From positions 806,001 to 870,000 of the forward strand of contig JAULSR010000004.1 in NCBI GenBank assembly GCA_030512295.1: 64,000 nt of DNA, in the 5' to 3' direction. Below, one piece after another: positions 31,219 to 43,408 of the stretch (its first letter is position 1; each line of letters begins with the position of its first letter). The DNA comes from Bombardia bombarda (lineage: Eukaryota > Ascomycota > Sordariomycetes > Sordariales > Lasiosphaeriaceae). The notes under the pieces were generated by a model. That model saw only the letters and a program-made list of their open reading frames with translations, was not told the origin of the DNA and searched no databases. The position numbers and the translations under genes were made by a program.

Positions 31219-34200
31219 CTAAGCAGTGGCGGCAGTGGCGTTGGCAGCGCTGCTACCACGTCTCTTGTTAGGATTGCTTTTGGCATTGCGCTTCCTGCCA
31301 GTGCCGGTCTTCTTGGTAGATCCGGCTTTGTCTATCAAGTCTACTAGGGAGCTGATATCACGGGTGTCTTCGTTGCGCGATGTCTTGGCTGTGGCCGGCC
31401 GGATGACTGGCGGCGCGACGCCGACACCGCCCACTCCGCGAGTGGAAAACTTAATCTGAGCACGTTCGCTTGCCCGGGAGTGCTTAGCAATAGACACGGC
31501 ATTTTGCGTGAGCTGAGTAAGCCAATGGTTCGCTTCCACCGTGTTCTTGTCTTCCTTGCCAAGAAGATCCTCAAAGATGAGGGCGCTCTCCTTCATACGG
31601 TTAACGGCCGCCTTAGGGTCTTGATCGAGAGCGAGGGCTTGAGCAAGCTGGAAGAGCAGGGTGCCTGAGTGGACCGTCTTCTTGCCGAAGACCTTCTCGC
31701 ACACACGCAGAGACTCCTCAAACCACCTTCGCGACTCGTGGTAAGCCTTGATGCTCTGGAGCATGACAGCATAGTTGTTCATAGTTGTGATGGTGTCGGG
31801 GTGGTCGGGACCATAGATAACCTTCCATAAATCTAGGGCGTGCTTGGCATAGACAAGAGCCGTCTTGCTATCGCCACGCTGGTGCAGGAAGAGGCTGAGG
31901 TTGAGGAAGTTCAGCACGGTCTCGGCGGAGTCCAGGCCCACGGTCCGCTCTGCGACAATAGCCGCCTTTCTAGCAAGCTCTACGGCTGCCTCGCTCTGGC
32001 CCAGTTGGTAATAGAGCTGAGATAGGGTGTGGTACATTTGAGCGACCTCGGGGTGAAGGAGACCGTAAATCTGCTCGTGCAGCGACAAGGACTCCAGAAG
32101 GAGATCCTCGCCGAGCTTCCTCGAACCCTGGTAGATGGAGAGGCGGCCAGCTTCCAGAGCCTCGTCCGCCAAAGAGCTTCGAGGAGAAGAATCTTTGATG
32201 ATGGGCACAACGTTGACAAAGTCATCGGGGGAGAAGGTCTGAGGCGAGGTTGCAGAAGAACCAATGCTAGCTGGTGATGCATCGCGCGCGCTCTTCTTCT
32301 TGTTCTTCTTCTTACCCTCGGGTGCAGCCTCGGTCTTTTCAGAAGCCTTCTCCTTCTCAGATGCAGGCTCATCCTCCTGACCAAAGAGGAACTTCTTGGT
32401 CTGAAGCTGAAGTCCGAGCTTCAGGGAGATTTCTCGAAGCAGCTGAAGGTGCCTGGGCTGGCTCCACCAGCCATCCTCGAGAGTATATCTGTATCGGCGA
32501 GCGGCCTCTTGCTGCACGGCCTCCCTCAAGCTCTCGGGCGTAACAGCCTCGAAAGAGAGATCGACGTCGCTGAAGAGAGTCCGGAGAGACTCGTCAATCT
32601 CGGCCACAGGCTTAGGGTTTCTCCCAGAGCCCAAAAGGCAGTTGAACAGGTGAGAGAAGCACGCAGAGGTCAGCGACAACGGCAGGTACTTGAGGTACTT
32701 GGCGGCAACATGCTTGAATGACCTGGCAATCATTTCACGCACGCAAAGCTCACGGAGACAGTCGAGACGGCTGCCATCGCTCAACGATGCCAGCTTTCCA
32801 AGGTAGCGCATGTTGATACCTCTCCGGTGCAGCAGACGAGTCAGTGACCGACCATCCATTGGGAAGCTGATGTCGGACTCCTTGAGCTCGCTCAGAAGAC
32901 CGGGAATGACGTTCTCACGGAGGTATGTGCACGCATCGCGGACGTCTTGCTCGTCTTTTGCCAATTCAGCCTTCTCCTCGTCAGTTTGAGGAACCTGGCT
33001 GCTGAAGGCATCGGGATTCAGCGTGAAGTAGAAGCTGGATGCCTCAGCCTCAATCAGCTTGTCGGCCTCTTCCTTCTCCTCGGCTGCCTTCTTCTCAACC
33101 TCCTCAGCCGCCTTCTTCTCGGCCTCCTCGTCAGTCTTCTTTTCCTCCTCGGTCTTCTCCTCGGTCTTCTCCTCAGCCTTCTCACCAGCCTCAGCCTCCT
33201 TCTCAACAATCTTGGCGTTGATGTGTTCCCGAAGCTTGAACTTGGCGTACGAATCGACCAGCTCGGGACGCAACACCGTCATACGGTGGGGGTACTCGGG
33301 ATGCTCAGCCTTCTCAGGGCTGCCATCATCCATCCACGCAATATCCAGGGGCGTGACGCGATACAGATCCAAGACGTACTTGCGGCCATCAGTTCCTAGC
33401 AGACCCTTCATCTCAACGCTGGCCTCCAAATCGAACCGCTTGTTCTCCTTGTCCCAGACGGCATGCTTCTTGACGCGCAGGGCCCGAGCCAACTTCTCAA
33501 AGACTGGGGCGAAGCGCTCATCTGCAGCCACAACGTCCTTGCCGTCCACAGCGCCGTAGTGGATCTGGTTCTCACCAGGCTCGGGCTGCTTGAAGATGCC
33601 CGGTACGATACTCTGGCCGACAATGCGCTTGCCGAGGTAGTCAACCACGACGGTGCCAGGGGTGTACAGACCCTCAATGTCGAGCTGGTTGACCAGCTTG
33701 ACGCCAAGGACGTCCTTTCCTGTGGCAACCCTTGCGGCCTCATCGCCACCCTCAGATGTGAAGGTGCCGACTCCGTCAGCGCCGAAGGAGAAGAAGACAT
33801 TGTTATAGACGAAAATCTGAGCGTCGCGGTCCTCGGTGGGGTTGAGCGGGGCGACCTCGCCACGGGCAACGAGGACAGCGCCACGGGCGGCGGCATCGTT
33901 GTAGTCGGCAAACAGCTTAGAGATCAAGCGCTCTCTGAAGACGCGGTCCTGGATGTTATCCCTGGGGAGCTCCTTGGCGGACTGGAACTCTTCGTTCCAG
34001 TCTCTCAGCGAGTCGGTGTTTTCGGCACCGCCGAGCAGAAACGTCTCCTGTGTCCTGGCCGTGTCGGAGCTGTGGGCGCAGAGCGGCGACGTAGTAGACG
34101 GGACAATCCACGGGGCCGAAGGAAAGGCATTACCCATCTGGAATGTGGCTAAGGGATCTCTCCGGTTGGTAAACTTTTGCAGGTCCTCGAATCCGGCGAA

Positions 34201-35276
34201 GAAGGATGCCGAGAGCTGGGACAGCAATGTGAAGAGAGAGTGCGCCGAGTAGTTCTTGTCCCTGAGGGCCGGCTTGGGAGATGGGTCAAAGTCACGGTTG
34301 CTGGACTTGTTGACGTAGAAACCTCCGACATGAGAGGTAATCTGGTAGATCTCGCCCTCGTTGGTCGAGACAACAAGATAGAGCAGATGTCCCTTTTGGC
34401 GCAGGTAAGCTGGAGGAGGGTTCCATGGCGACAAAGAGATGGACTTTATCGTCTTGGGCGCGGGCCCGGTCTCCTTGGGGATAAGAGTCGAGAGGGACGG
34501 AGCAGCCTTGAAGTCGTACTCGTCGACCTTGTGAGACTCCTCGTCTTCTTTCTGGGTGGCGTCGTTCGAGTCGTCGTCGGCAACAATATCGTCATAGACT
34601 GAGACCCCGGCAAGGATGCCGTGAACAGTGTCGGTGCGGTCTCCGGAAGCTCCGATGAGCTCTCTGATGCGGATCAGGTGGATGCGGGCCTCCTTCTCGG
34701 TATAGGGATCCTCGACAAGTCGCAGCTCGGAGCCGGCAGCAAGGCCCTCGACGTCCGAGACCTGAACGAAGTCATTGATCCTCTGGCCGTTGTGTTCGAG
34801 ATGGAAGCACGAGTATTGTATTGCTATGGGGTGCTCAATTATGGACTGGCGAATTTCGTGGATTTGCTCCAGAGGAGACACCTGTGTCGTCTTAGAACAG
34901 CTGCTGGTCGTCTTGTAGGGTCACATAACGTACAGGGATCTCAAATGATTGGGAATCGCGAGGAAGAATAATAGTGACGGCGAACGGCACATCTGTAGAG
35001 CCCTATTAGACAACGTCTCGGGAAGACATCGAGTGTAATGCAGGAGACGGTGACGCACCTTCGAGCTGCTCGGCCTCTTCTTCTGTCAGTTCCGTCGTGC
35101 CCTTGGTCTCGGTAGACGGGTCCTGGCCTGCGGGAGCCTGGGTAGTTACAGCGTCTGCAGGCACGAGTTCATGTCAGTCTCGAGAGAAACAGGCAAGATA
35201 TGCGAGGCGGTAGAGAGGCGGCTATGTATATACCAGATCCGGCGACGGTTGCGCCGTTTGTGTTTGCGGCAGCCAT
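31219..35276 (-). CDS. CLU1: Clustered mitochondria protein / eIF3-associated CLU1 (TIF31)
   Basis: Minus-strand exons 35276-35234, 35154-35059, 34992-34934 and 34881-31219 sum to 3861 nt, or 1286 residues, the expected length. The first three short exons supply MAAANTNGATVAGS, an acidic stretch and DVPFAVTIILPRD; the long exon continues VSPLEQIHEIRQSIIEHP. The order is the CLU N-terminal ubiquitin-like region (to about 170), the CLU core (about 300-620) with a Lys/Glu-rich coiled-coil insert near 610-650, the eIF3-p135-like part, then TPRs near 1000-1150 (LGQSEAAVELARKAAIVAE, DSKTALVYAKHALDLWKV), and a basic tail. It is cytoplasmic. Family members bind mRNAs for mitochondrial proteins, associate with eIF3 and are needed for normal mitochondrial distribution. 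The gene is divergent from the 977-aa gene across 0.8 kb. Confidence 0.97.
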
Positions 35277-36100
35277 TGCGCTGGGTATTCCCGCCAAGGG
35301 TACGGTATGCGCAGAAAAGACGGGGCAAGCTTATAATTCGTGTTGGTGAAGATGTCGTCGGTGGTGGTGGTGGATTAAACAACTGCAAGCAGTAAACGAA
35401 TACAGCTGCAAAGAGAAAAAAAACCTCGGGGCAAAAATGCAAGATGCAAGGAAGCTGAAGGATGAAGGGAGAAGGAAGAATAGACTATTCCAGAAGTCGA
35501 TCACAGAAAGAAAGACCCAGCTGGGTATGTGGATGAAGATTCAATATGCCGTAGTACCCGTATTAAAGGAAACGACAGGGAGCGACGTGGTGGGTTTTGG
35601 GGGAAAAGAACTTTTTTTTTTCTCTACTCGTCTCATCCAAGAGCGCTCCTGACCTTAATTTTTTTTCTGCATCCAAGCTATGATAGACCTCTCAATGCCG
35701 GTCTAGCGGCACGGTAACGCTCCGGGCTCCGGGGCACGAGTCACGTCTACCTAGGTACCTCCCAGGGTTCTTGACGCTTTCTGACGGTTCCTGAGGGAAA
35801 CCGCTCGGCGCGAATCGGGATTTTGCTTGAGGGGCGTTGACCAATCCTGGGGACAGAGCGATGGACAGGCCAGGGTCTCACACCCCCACACCCCCACAAT
35901 ACTGGTCTAGTCCCAAGAAGCAACGAAGTAAACACAACAAATCCCATACCTCAGGTATCCAATTCTGAACAAAGAACAGTGTGAAAACATGCACTCAGCC
36001 ATGGCTTTATAGATGATTAACTCACTACTACACCATAGCTCTAATACCATTTGCTCTTTCTTTTGGTCTTTCATGTTATTAGCTCTGAACAAATGATCTA
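35277..36100. other. Divergent promoter region between the CLU1 gene and the 977-aa gene
   Basis: No gene is seen. Contains a CTACCTAGGTACCT palindrome-like word at 35747-35760 and a CACCCCCACACCCCCACA run at about 35880-35898. Confidence 0.6.
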
Positions 36101-38372
36101 ATGGATCATCATCATCCATCATCTTCCCCGTCAAGGCCACCCCGCCAATCTCGGTCCAGCTCCGACAAACATGGCGTCACTTCAGATTCTCAGTCAACAC
36201 AGCCATGGACAGCAACCAGATGTCATCGTCTTCTCCGCCCACTACTTACCCATATTGCCGCACTGAGGAAGGAAAAGGCGCGGCGGTCTGCTATAAATTC
36301 AAACCAATCTGGCCCAGATGAATCATCACTTCAAGCGGCGAACAAAGAAGGGAGGCTCGTCGGCAAGAACCAGTACCCCAAGAAGAAGATGCGATATGGA
36401 AAGACATGGCGAAGTGCATCACTTCACCGACAGGAAAAGCTGCCACAGCATCCTCAGCAGGTGCGACGGCGCCGGCCAGGTCGCAAGGCCCGTGAAGAAG
36501 TCACCTTGCTAACAACACCCTTCCTTCGCCGCGTCAGAGACTGCCCGCTATCATCGCCAGTTGCAAAGCAGATGACGAGCAATTCTGAAACATACGCCAT
36601 TTCAGAAACCCTCCGTGACCCGTTCCGCCCTCCATCTCCCACCGCCACCGCCACCGCCACCACTAAATGCGCGCACGCCAACAACAGCTGCACAAAAACG
36701 CGATGCACATTCGAGTGCGAGGTAGCGCGTTTCCGCACCAAGATGGACGATGAGCGTGCCGCCCTGTACGAGTCCGTCTTCCGCGCCCTGGACTCGCTGC
36801 TCCGCGCAACATGTCCGCGCAAGTCGCAGGCCGCCGCGCCAAAGTCGCTTCTCGCCATGTGTCTCCGCAAGGTGCCCGCGTACGTGGCCGAGCTCGAGTA
36901 CTGGGAGCATCACGACGCCGAGCAAGGGGTGGATGGCGCGGACACCAACTTGAAGCTGCAAGGCTCCAAGGTGGCCTTTGACGTCTACGACGAGCTTGAG
37001 TCGTTTGGCGTCGTCGACGGGTGGAGACACCTCTGTATTGCCTTGCGTGCACATGGAGTCTGGGTCATTCAGGAAGCCGTGGCGGAGGGAGATTTGCTGG
37101 ACGACAAGTTTACGTGTCTGCTTATACGACTGTGTTTGGAACACATGCCGGTTACGGAGTGCATGGGGCTTGTTGACAGCTTCGTGCTGCGACAGTATCG
37201 CCCGCCTTTGACAATGTACGATTCCTTCGTCAGAGACGATGCCGAATTTGAGCCAATTCTTTCACTCATGATCTATATCAGCCCTCGTGGGTCCTCGTTC
37301 ACGGTTCAGAAGCTGAGGGAGCTGCTTGAGAAAGGGCTGCTGCCGGCCGAATGGGTCTTGTTGAGCGACCTCCGGCCAATATGGGCATTGGCGGTACGAC
37401 TGGTGACAGAGAAGGGGCCGTGCCAAGACGTGGTGGACTTCATCATCGCTACAATCAAAGTGCTGTGTCGATTTCTGTCAACACCGCGGTCACGGCTAGA
37501 TACCGGTGGAACCGAAACGGTATCACAAAAAGTACGAAAAACATTAATTAATGACATAGCCGCCCTTACGTCCATCGCGCTTCTTGACCAGGATGGACCG
37601 CCCGAGCGGACATTATCTAACAGAATCACGACCCTCGGCAAGCGTGTGCAGTATATTATACATTCATGTTTAACCAGTCTGCAGGACCAACAACAGCATT
37701 CGAAGCCGCACAACGGCCAACTCGGCATTTACCTGCTGAATCTCTGCGATTTCCTGTCCTTTCGGACTGACGGTTCGTCCGCCGCCATTGCAGCCTCGTG
37801 GAGTGAGGTCCAAGGAGGAGGAGGAGGGCGCAGTAGGGGCGGCAGCAGCAGGAGCAGTGATGATGACAACGATGGCTGGGCGCGCCAATACGACACCACA
37901 ATGGTCTTCATCAGTTCCGTCGCGCACTACTGCAGTCGCGGAGCACACGTGCCGCCAAACGTCTACTTCTCGCAGATTTGCGACAGGCTAGAGGCGCTGC
38001 CACCACTGACAGGAAGCCCGCTGAGCAATATGCGGGTGGACGGGGCCTTTTGTCTCGCCGAACAGACTGGTGACCTCCGAGATCTTGCTTTTGCTGAAAG
38101 CCTAAAATTGCAGAAGGAGAAGAACTCGTCTTCCGTGGTACGCGATAACAACGACGGGTCACCCAGTGGCAGCAGCAGCAATGGCGGCGATAGAAACGAG
38201 AAGACACTGTTTGCCGGATTCCGCTGGGATGAGGGCATCAGTGAGTGGGTTCTTATCGCGCCCGACCAAGGCCCAGACTCGGCTGGAACGACAGCTTCGA
38301 AACAGTTGAGAACAGGGACAAGGACGACAAGGACGCGTGTGTCACTACCACAAGATACGGATATGCCACCAG

Positions 38373-38404
<32 letters not shown>

Positions 38405-39034
38405 TCTAATGAAACACGGCGAGCAGCAGCACCAGCAGACTCGGATGCTGACGACCAAGAGGACGACAACGATGCTACTGCAGACCATTCAGAGTCTAGA
38501 CCGTTGAAGTTACCCAGCATCATGGACCCGGAAGAAGATTTTCCAGCAGCAGCAACAGCGGCAGATAACCAGCAGCAAGGGGCAGTGGTTGGTGGAAGTC
38601 AACGGCAACGACGAGACGGATCAGCAGAAGTAGCAGCAGCCATTGTGTCAGATGTTCCGTTATTACCTGCAGCTGCAGCTGCAGCTGCAGAAGCAGAAGC
38701 AGAAGCAGGCCCAGAAGACGGACCGCTGCTAAGCTACCGGCGCGGGTTGCGGCGGCCGCGCTCGTCACTGCTGCTGCTAAAGAAGAAGATGGAACAACAG
38801 CTTACAACAGAAACAGCAGCGGGGGACAATGAGCTTTCAGTTGATGAGTCTGCAGATGACGTGGACAATAGTAATGGAAACGACAATTCCGGCGCGAGAG
38901 GGAAAAAGAGGACTTCTCTGCTAAGTCTTCAACCCCTCCGGCCGAGAAAAAGAACATCTATGATCGGCAGTAACAGCGAGCGCATATCAGGTTATGCGGA
39001 TGGGTCTAGTGATGATGAGCTGAGTCTGTTGTAG
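36101..39034 (+). CDS. Unrecognised 977-residue protein with alpha-helical core and low-complexity tail
   Basis: A single frame from the ATG at 36101 to a stop at 39032-39034. The N-terminal 200 residues are basic and Ser/Pro-rich (KKKMRYGKTW, RRRRPGRKAREE), compatible with nuclear location. From about 215 to 560 there is a well-composed helical domain (FRALDSLLRATCPRK, VAFDVYDELESFGVVDGW, LLPAEWVLLSDLRPIWALAVRL, NGQLGIYLLNLCDFLSF) that looks repeat-like (HEAT/ARM-type alpha-alpha). I cannot name the family. The rest is disordered: an 11-residue Ser tract (AGC repeat, about 38371-38405), Ala/Glu repeats and acidic stretches, interrupted by FRWDEGISEWVLI near 705-720, and ending with a basic patch (RPRKRTS) and DDELSLL. 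The true start could be a later Met. Probably a conserved fungal protein; function not assigned. Confidence 0.85.
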
Positions 39035-42000
39035 ACACTTACTTGGTAGTGGTTATGTGTGCAAACGGCTATCGACGGGAATGGATATCACATGATTCGC
39101 ATTGGATAAGCCCTTAGAACTAGTAATTAGGATATTGTATGGGGAGTACCTAACTATGTACGTAGTCTTGTTGTATGACAGTTTGGAGCATGTATCATGC
39201 TTTTCTTTTCTGGGTTTGCGGGGCTGCAAAGGACAACAGGAGAGCACGGAGTATGGAGTATGGGTATTGGTAGGTATACAGGATGGATATGAGTATGGGG
39301 TTCATGTTGGGGTGCGTGGTACGGGATACAATGACTGCCTTTTTGTGTTTGGTATGGATGAGAAAAAGGTATGCTCTGAATACCATGGATGTACAGGTGT
39401 ACAAGTTATATGCAAGATAGGTAGGTAGGTACCTTGGGAAATGGGTCTAGGTTTAGACGTCTTGATATATAAGCATCTCCTAGTGACATCGGAGCTTCGA
39501 GTCAGTATCAATTAGTATCTTCAATGCGGTCTGCTTCTATGGATCCCAGTGTCAATCACTGTCAAGTAAGATAGGCAGAGTGCTTATGATTATGAGCTTT
39601 GCACGCCTGACCCGAGGGTATTGCGAGTAGATCTGGTCCGGGTATACCTGGTAGGAGAGCAAAGAGGACTGCAGGCACTGCGACATGACACGGACGGGTG
39701 TACGTGTTTGGGATCGTCTCAGTCGGCAACACCTTCCATGTCCTCTCTCATCGTGACAACCAACACCTCCACTGCTTTTACCTCGAGCTGCTTACGTTAG
39801 TACTACTACTACCGATGCTTGTTCAAAGCATACCTCTCCCGACACCTATTCTAGGCATCGTGCACAGACGGGTAGATCAGCGCATTTTTGTTCAAGGTCC
39901 ATGACACGACATGATACGTGCGTGCTGTTACAACTATCGAAGCTTCCTGCCCGGAAATGGGGCTGTTTGGCAGCTTACCTACCGTAGGGAAGGCACGACT
40001 TTGTTATGGCATCATTTCTGCTCCTGCTTTCCACCAAGTAGGTACCAAGAATAGTCCCGCTGTTAGTGGAGCTTATTTTCTTCACCTTAAGTTTCTGGGG
40101 GAGGAGACTCGTCTCATAACAGATATCCCGGCGCGGGTACATTCGAGCGCGGGAACTTCGCCATTGCGTCCCTTCCGCTCCAGGTCGCGATGGCTTCCGC
40201 AGCAACATGTCGGCAATAACAAATCAGAATGAAGGACATACGCGCACTTACGTGATAGAACTTGGCACCGGGTAACGGCATAGTACAAAACGAAGCCAAT
40301 GTTTGTCATATGCAGCTACCCAGCATCAACCCCCGGGGCTTGGTGTCTTGAATCATAAAGATGGTTGAGCGTGTACTACACCAGCAACGCAGATCGGTAG
40401 GGTGGCAGAGAGGAACCTTATCTGCAGGCGAGATAGAAAACCACAAACCCATCAAAGTAAACCTCCACAATTGGGGTTTCACGAGTGTCGCGATGACGCA
40501 AAGCTGCCTCTGCCCACAGAACCACGGACTGCCAGTCGAATGATGTTTTTCCCACCACGGATTTTCTTTTATTCCAGGTAAATTGAGTGTTTGTTTTTCA
40601 ACAGAACGAGCCGGCTTTTCTTTTCTGTCCCGAGTAACGGGAGGTGATCATCAAGTCACTGCCTCTATCAGTAATGTCGAACCAAACGGAGTGTAGAACG
40701 GACATGAACCCACCATGCCCTCGATGTGCGACAGCGCGGATATTATGGCTACTGTTTCAACACAACAGTTGTCCTGCCATCGCAGGTTCCAGGATAATAC
40801 TGATGGTGTAGTAGCAGACAAGGTAGGTAGGGCAGGGAGATAGGGCCGCCGCCGTTGCTTCTGGGGTTCTACAATGAGAGGGAATGGAATGCGGAGGTCG
40901 CATTCGCGGCCACTTGCTTGCTGCTGCTGTTTGCATTGACGAACAGAGTGGGGGTGCATCAACACAATGCAATGCCAAGGTCGATACCTGTATCTACGGG
41001 TATTCCTCCGCGGCCAGTTGTGCCGACCTGTGTGCTCGTGCGGCGTGAACTCGGCACAGACACAGCAGCAGTGTACCTAGTATCGCGTGGTTTCTCAAGG
41101 CGAGGGAGGAGGATGGAAAAGAAAGGAAGGAAAGAATAGCCGCAGTTGGGTGAAGGAGGAGAAGCTAACAATTGCTGATAGGACTGCCAGTGACTGACTG
41201 CTTTGCAAGTTGGTGATGCAGTGGCGATTAGGTAAGTCTATTCTCCTGCGTTTGCTGCAAAAAGCCCGGACGTCATTTCAATTACATCCGCGAGAGCAAC
41301 ACCCGACAGACGACTCTCTTGCGAATGGAAAAACGAAAGCAAGATAAATTAGATAGGCCAGACAACAACATACCTATCAGTTGAACCCAAGGCAGGTGGC
41401 AACCTGACAGTCTAGAATGAACCACCATCATCGGCAGGCGACCAGTCGGACGTCCAGGTGGTACCGCAGCCCGCGGTGCATGCTGCAGTTTAGCGGCGTC
41501 GTTGATGACCCCCTTTTGATTGATGGGATGGCACTGGGATGAACGAAATCTGGAAGGTGCTTGGTTCCTGGGGTGAAGGAGCAGAAAATGATTGGTCAGA
41601 CACCCTGGCAAAAATCCCAAGTGAGCAAACGGAGCAAACTGACCAATGCCAGGGACGGTCGGATAGGCAGCCGGGATCAGCTAAGATCTCAGGGGCCCCC
41701 TTACACTGAGATCCACTGGAAGCCAAGGGAACACTACCCCCCTCGGAGCCAAGCGTTTCATGTTTCCCGAACTTTTTTATTTTCCCCAATTGCCCCTCAT
41801 CTCACTCGAATCTTTTCTTTCTACGAATACGCTCGTTACCTACATTAGCTATGTGCGTATCGTGGAGGAATTTCGTAGTGTAGAGAAGTGATGGTGCGAT
41901 GTCTGGTGGCTGAGTGTGCTTGTCTGTTTGTCCCGTGACTCTCGTCTGTCTTGACGAGCAATAAAATCATATCATTTCATGGCTGACTGGTATGTCTGCT

Positions 42001-43408
42001 ACCGGTATGCTGGCACCCTCCTCTCGGTATATTGCAGACGCCCAAATGCAGGCACACCCGAGCTGGATGGAGCCCGACGACCGACACATATCCCGTACCT
42101 GCGTTCGCTCGGGGGCGAGAGAGGGAAAAGCAAGTCCTAATGATGCCGCATAGCCATCCCTGGACATAGACGTTTGACCGTTACGACGGGCTCGTAGAGC
42201 TTTCTCGAAAGCCAAAAAAATACGCGTCAGCCGTTCCACTCACCAAGCGGATGGCGAACCATCATACCCAGGCAATTTTCTCATCCAATGTTTACACTAA
42301 GTGCGGAAGGGAATGAAGCACATACGATACACGCAGTGTATAACAGTCCCACAGTAATAAATCCCCATCATGTGCAATACGGCAAGCAGCAGCCCTGCGG
42401 GTGACATCGTTTGGAAGCTAGACAAGACACGCGTTCCGGCTGGGGCAGAGAGAGAGGCTTTCGACTTTTGAGACTCTCACTCAGTGAGAAGAGATGGAAA
42501 GAGGGGCCGGTTGAGGCGGCTCCCTGCCTCTTTTGTGGCTTTTCAAGACATGGGACAACAGCCCGGTCCTTTGGCTGGCATTGGCTGCAAGTTGAGTGAG
42601 AGTGCGCTGTGCATGCAGTCCAGGACTCCAGTGTGTGTGCTGTGAGTGGGTTGGAATAAGCTGTGTGGGCAGGCAGGGCAGGGCAGGGGTCGGAGGGGAC
42701 GAACAGGGAGTAGGGAGCCGAGGCGGACCAGGGGGTGAGCGAAAAGCCAGGGAGGGTCCCGATCCCATTGAATGCTGCCCTGCTTGGAATCTATGGGATC
42801 GTCAATTCGGTACGTAGGTGATAATAGGTAAACCCACCACACATATTGCTTTCCTGCCCTTTTCTTTTGGTTTTTGAACATCCGAGCCCGCTCATGCCAA
42901 TCATTCATTCTTCCCTGGTGGTTCCTCTTCTTGTCACAGCATCTTCCGTGTCTGCAAGTACAGAGACCGGTCCCTTTGGAGTCTTCACCCACTCTTCCAG
43001 TTCCCCCTTGCTTGCTTCTTAGACTCATTTCACCCTCATACTCCCTCTTTTGCAACTCTTAGTGAGGTGGGCCAAGAAGGAAGAAACAACCATCCATTCA
43101 TTTACTTTTCCAGGCTTTCTCAGTGTCGCACAGAAATCTCAAGAGATCTTGCACGCTCACTTGACTCTTCAAAAACTGTCACCTTGGCAACCCGCGCTGG
43201 ACACGGAGGGCTCCCAAGGAACGTCATACGCAGCCTTCATCCGGACTTGAACACCGGACAACCACAACGCATCGCAAGCGATAGCCTAACCCCATGACTT
43301 GGATCTGGATCTAAGAAAGATCGGTACCTCTCTTTTACATCAGCAACTCAAACGAACGACATCCGAACCGCAAGACGGTTCTCCGACTCGACGAAACAAC
43401 AAAACACT
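39035..43408. other. 4.4-kb gene-free interval upstream of the ferric reductase gene
   Basis: The longest gap in the window. All open frames are short (under about 170 codons) and show no domain, codon bias or plausible splicing into a longer protein. GTAGGTAGGTACCTT at 39420-39434 and AGTAGGTACC at about 40037-40046 are palindrome-like words seen elsewhere in the window. The last 600 bases before 43409 look like a long 5' leader for the reductase gene. No tRNA, 5S rRNA, transposase or reverse transcriptase signature was found. Confidence 0.5.
43294..43314 (+). promoter_or_regulatory. Possible 6-codon upstream ORF before the ferric reductase start
   Basis: ATG ACT TGG ATC TGG ATC TAA, ending 94 bases before the reductase ATG. 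If the transcript starts upstream of it, scanning ribosomes would meet it first. Its context (CCCCATGACT) is weak. Confidence 0.35.
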
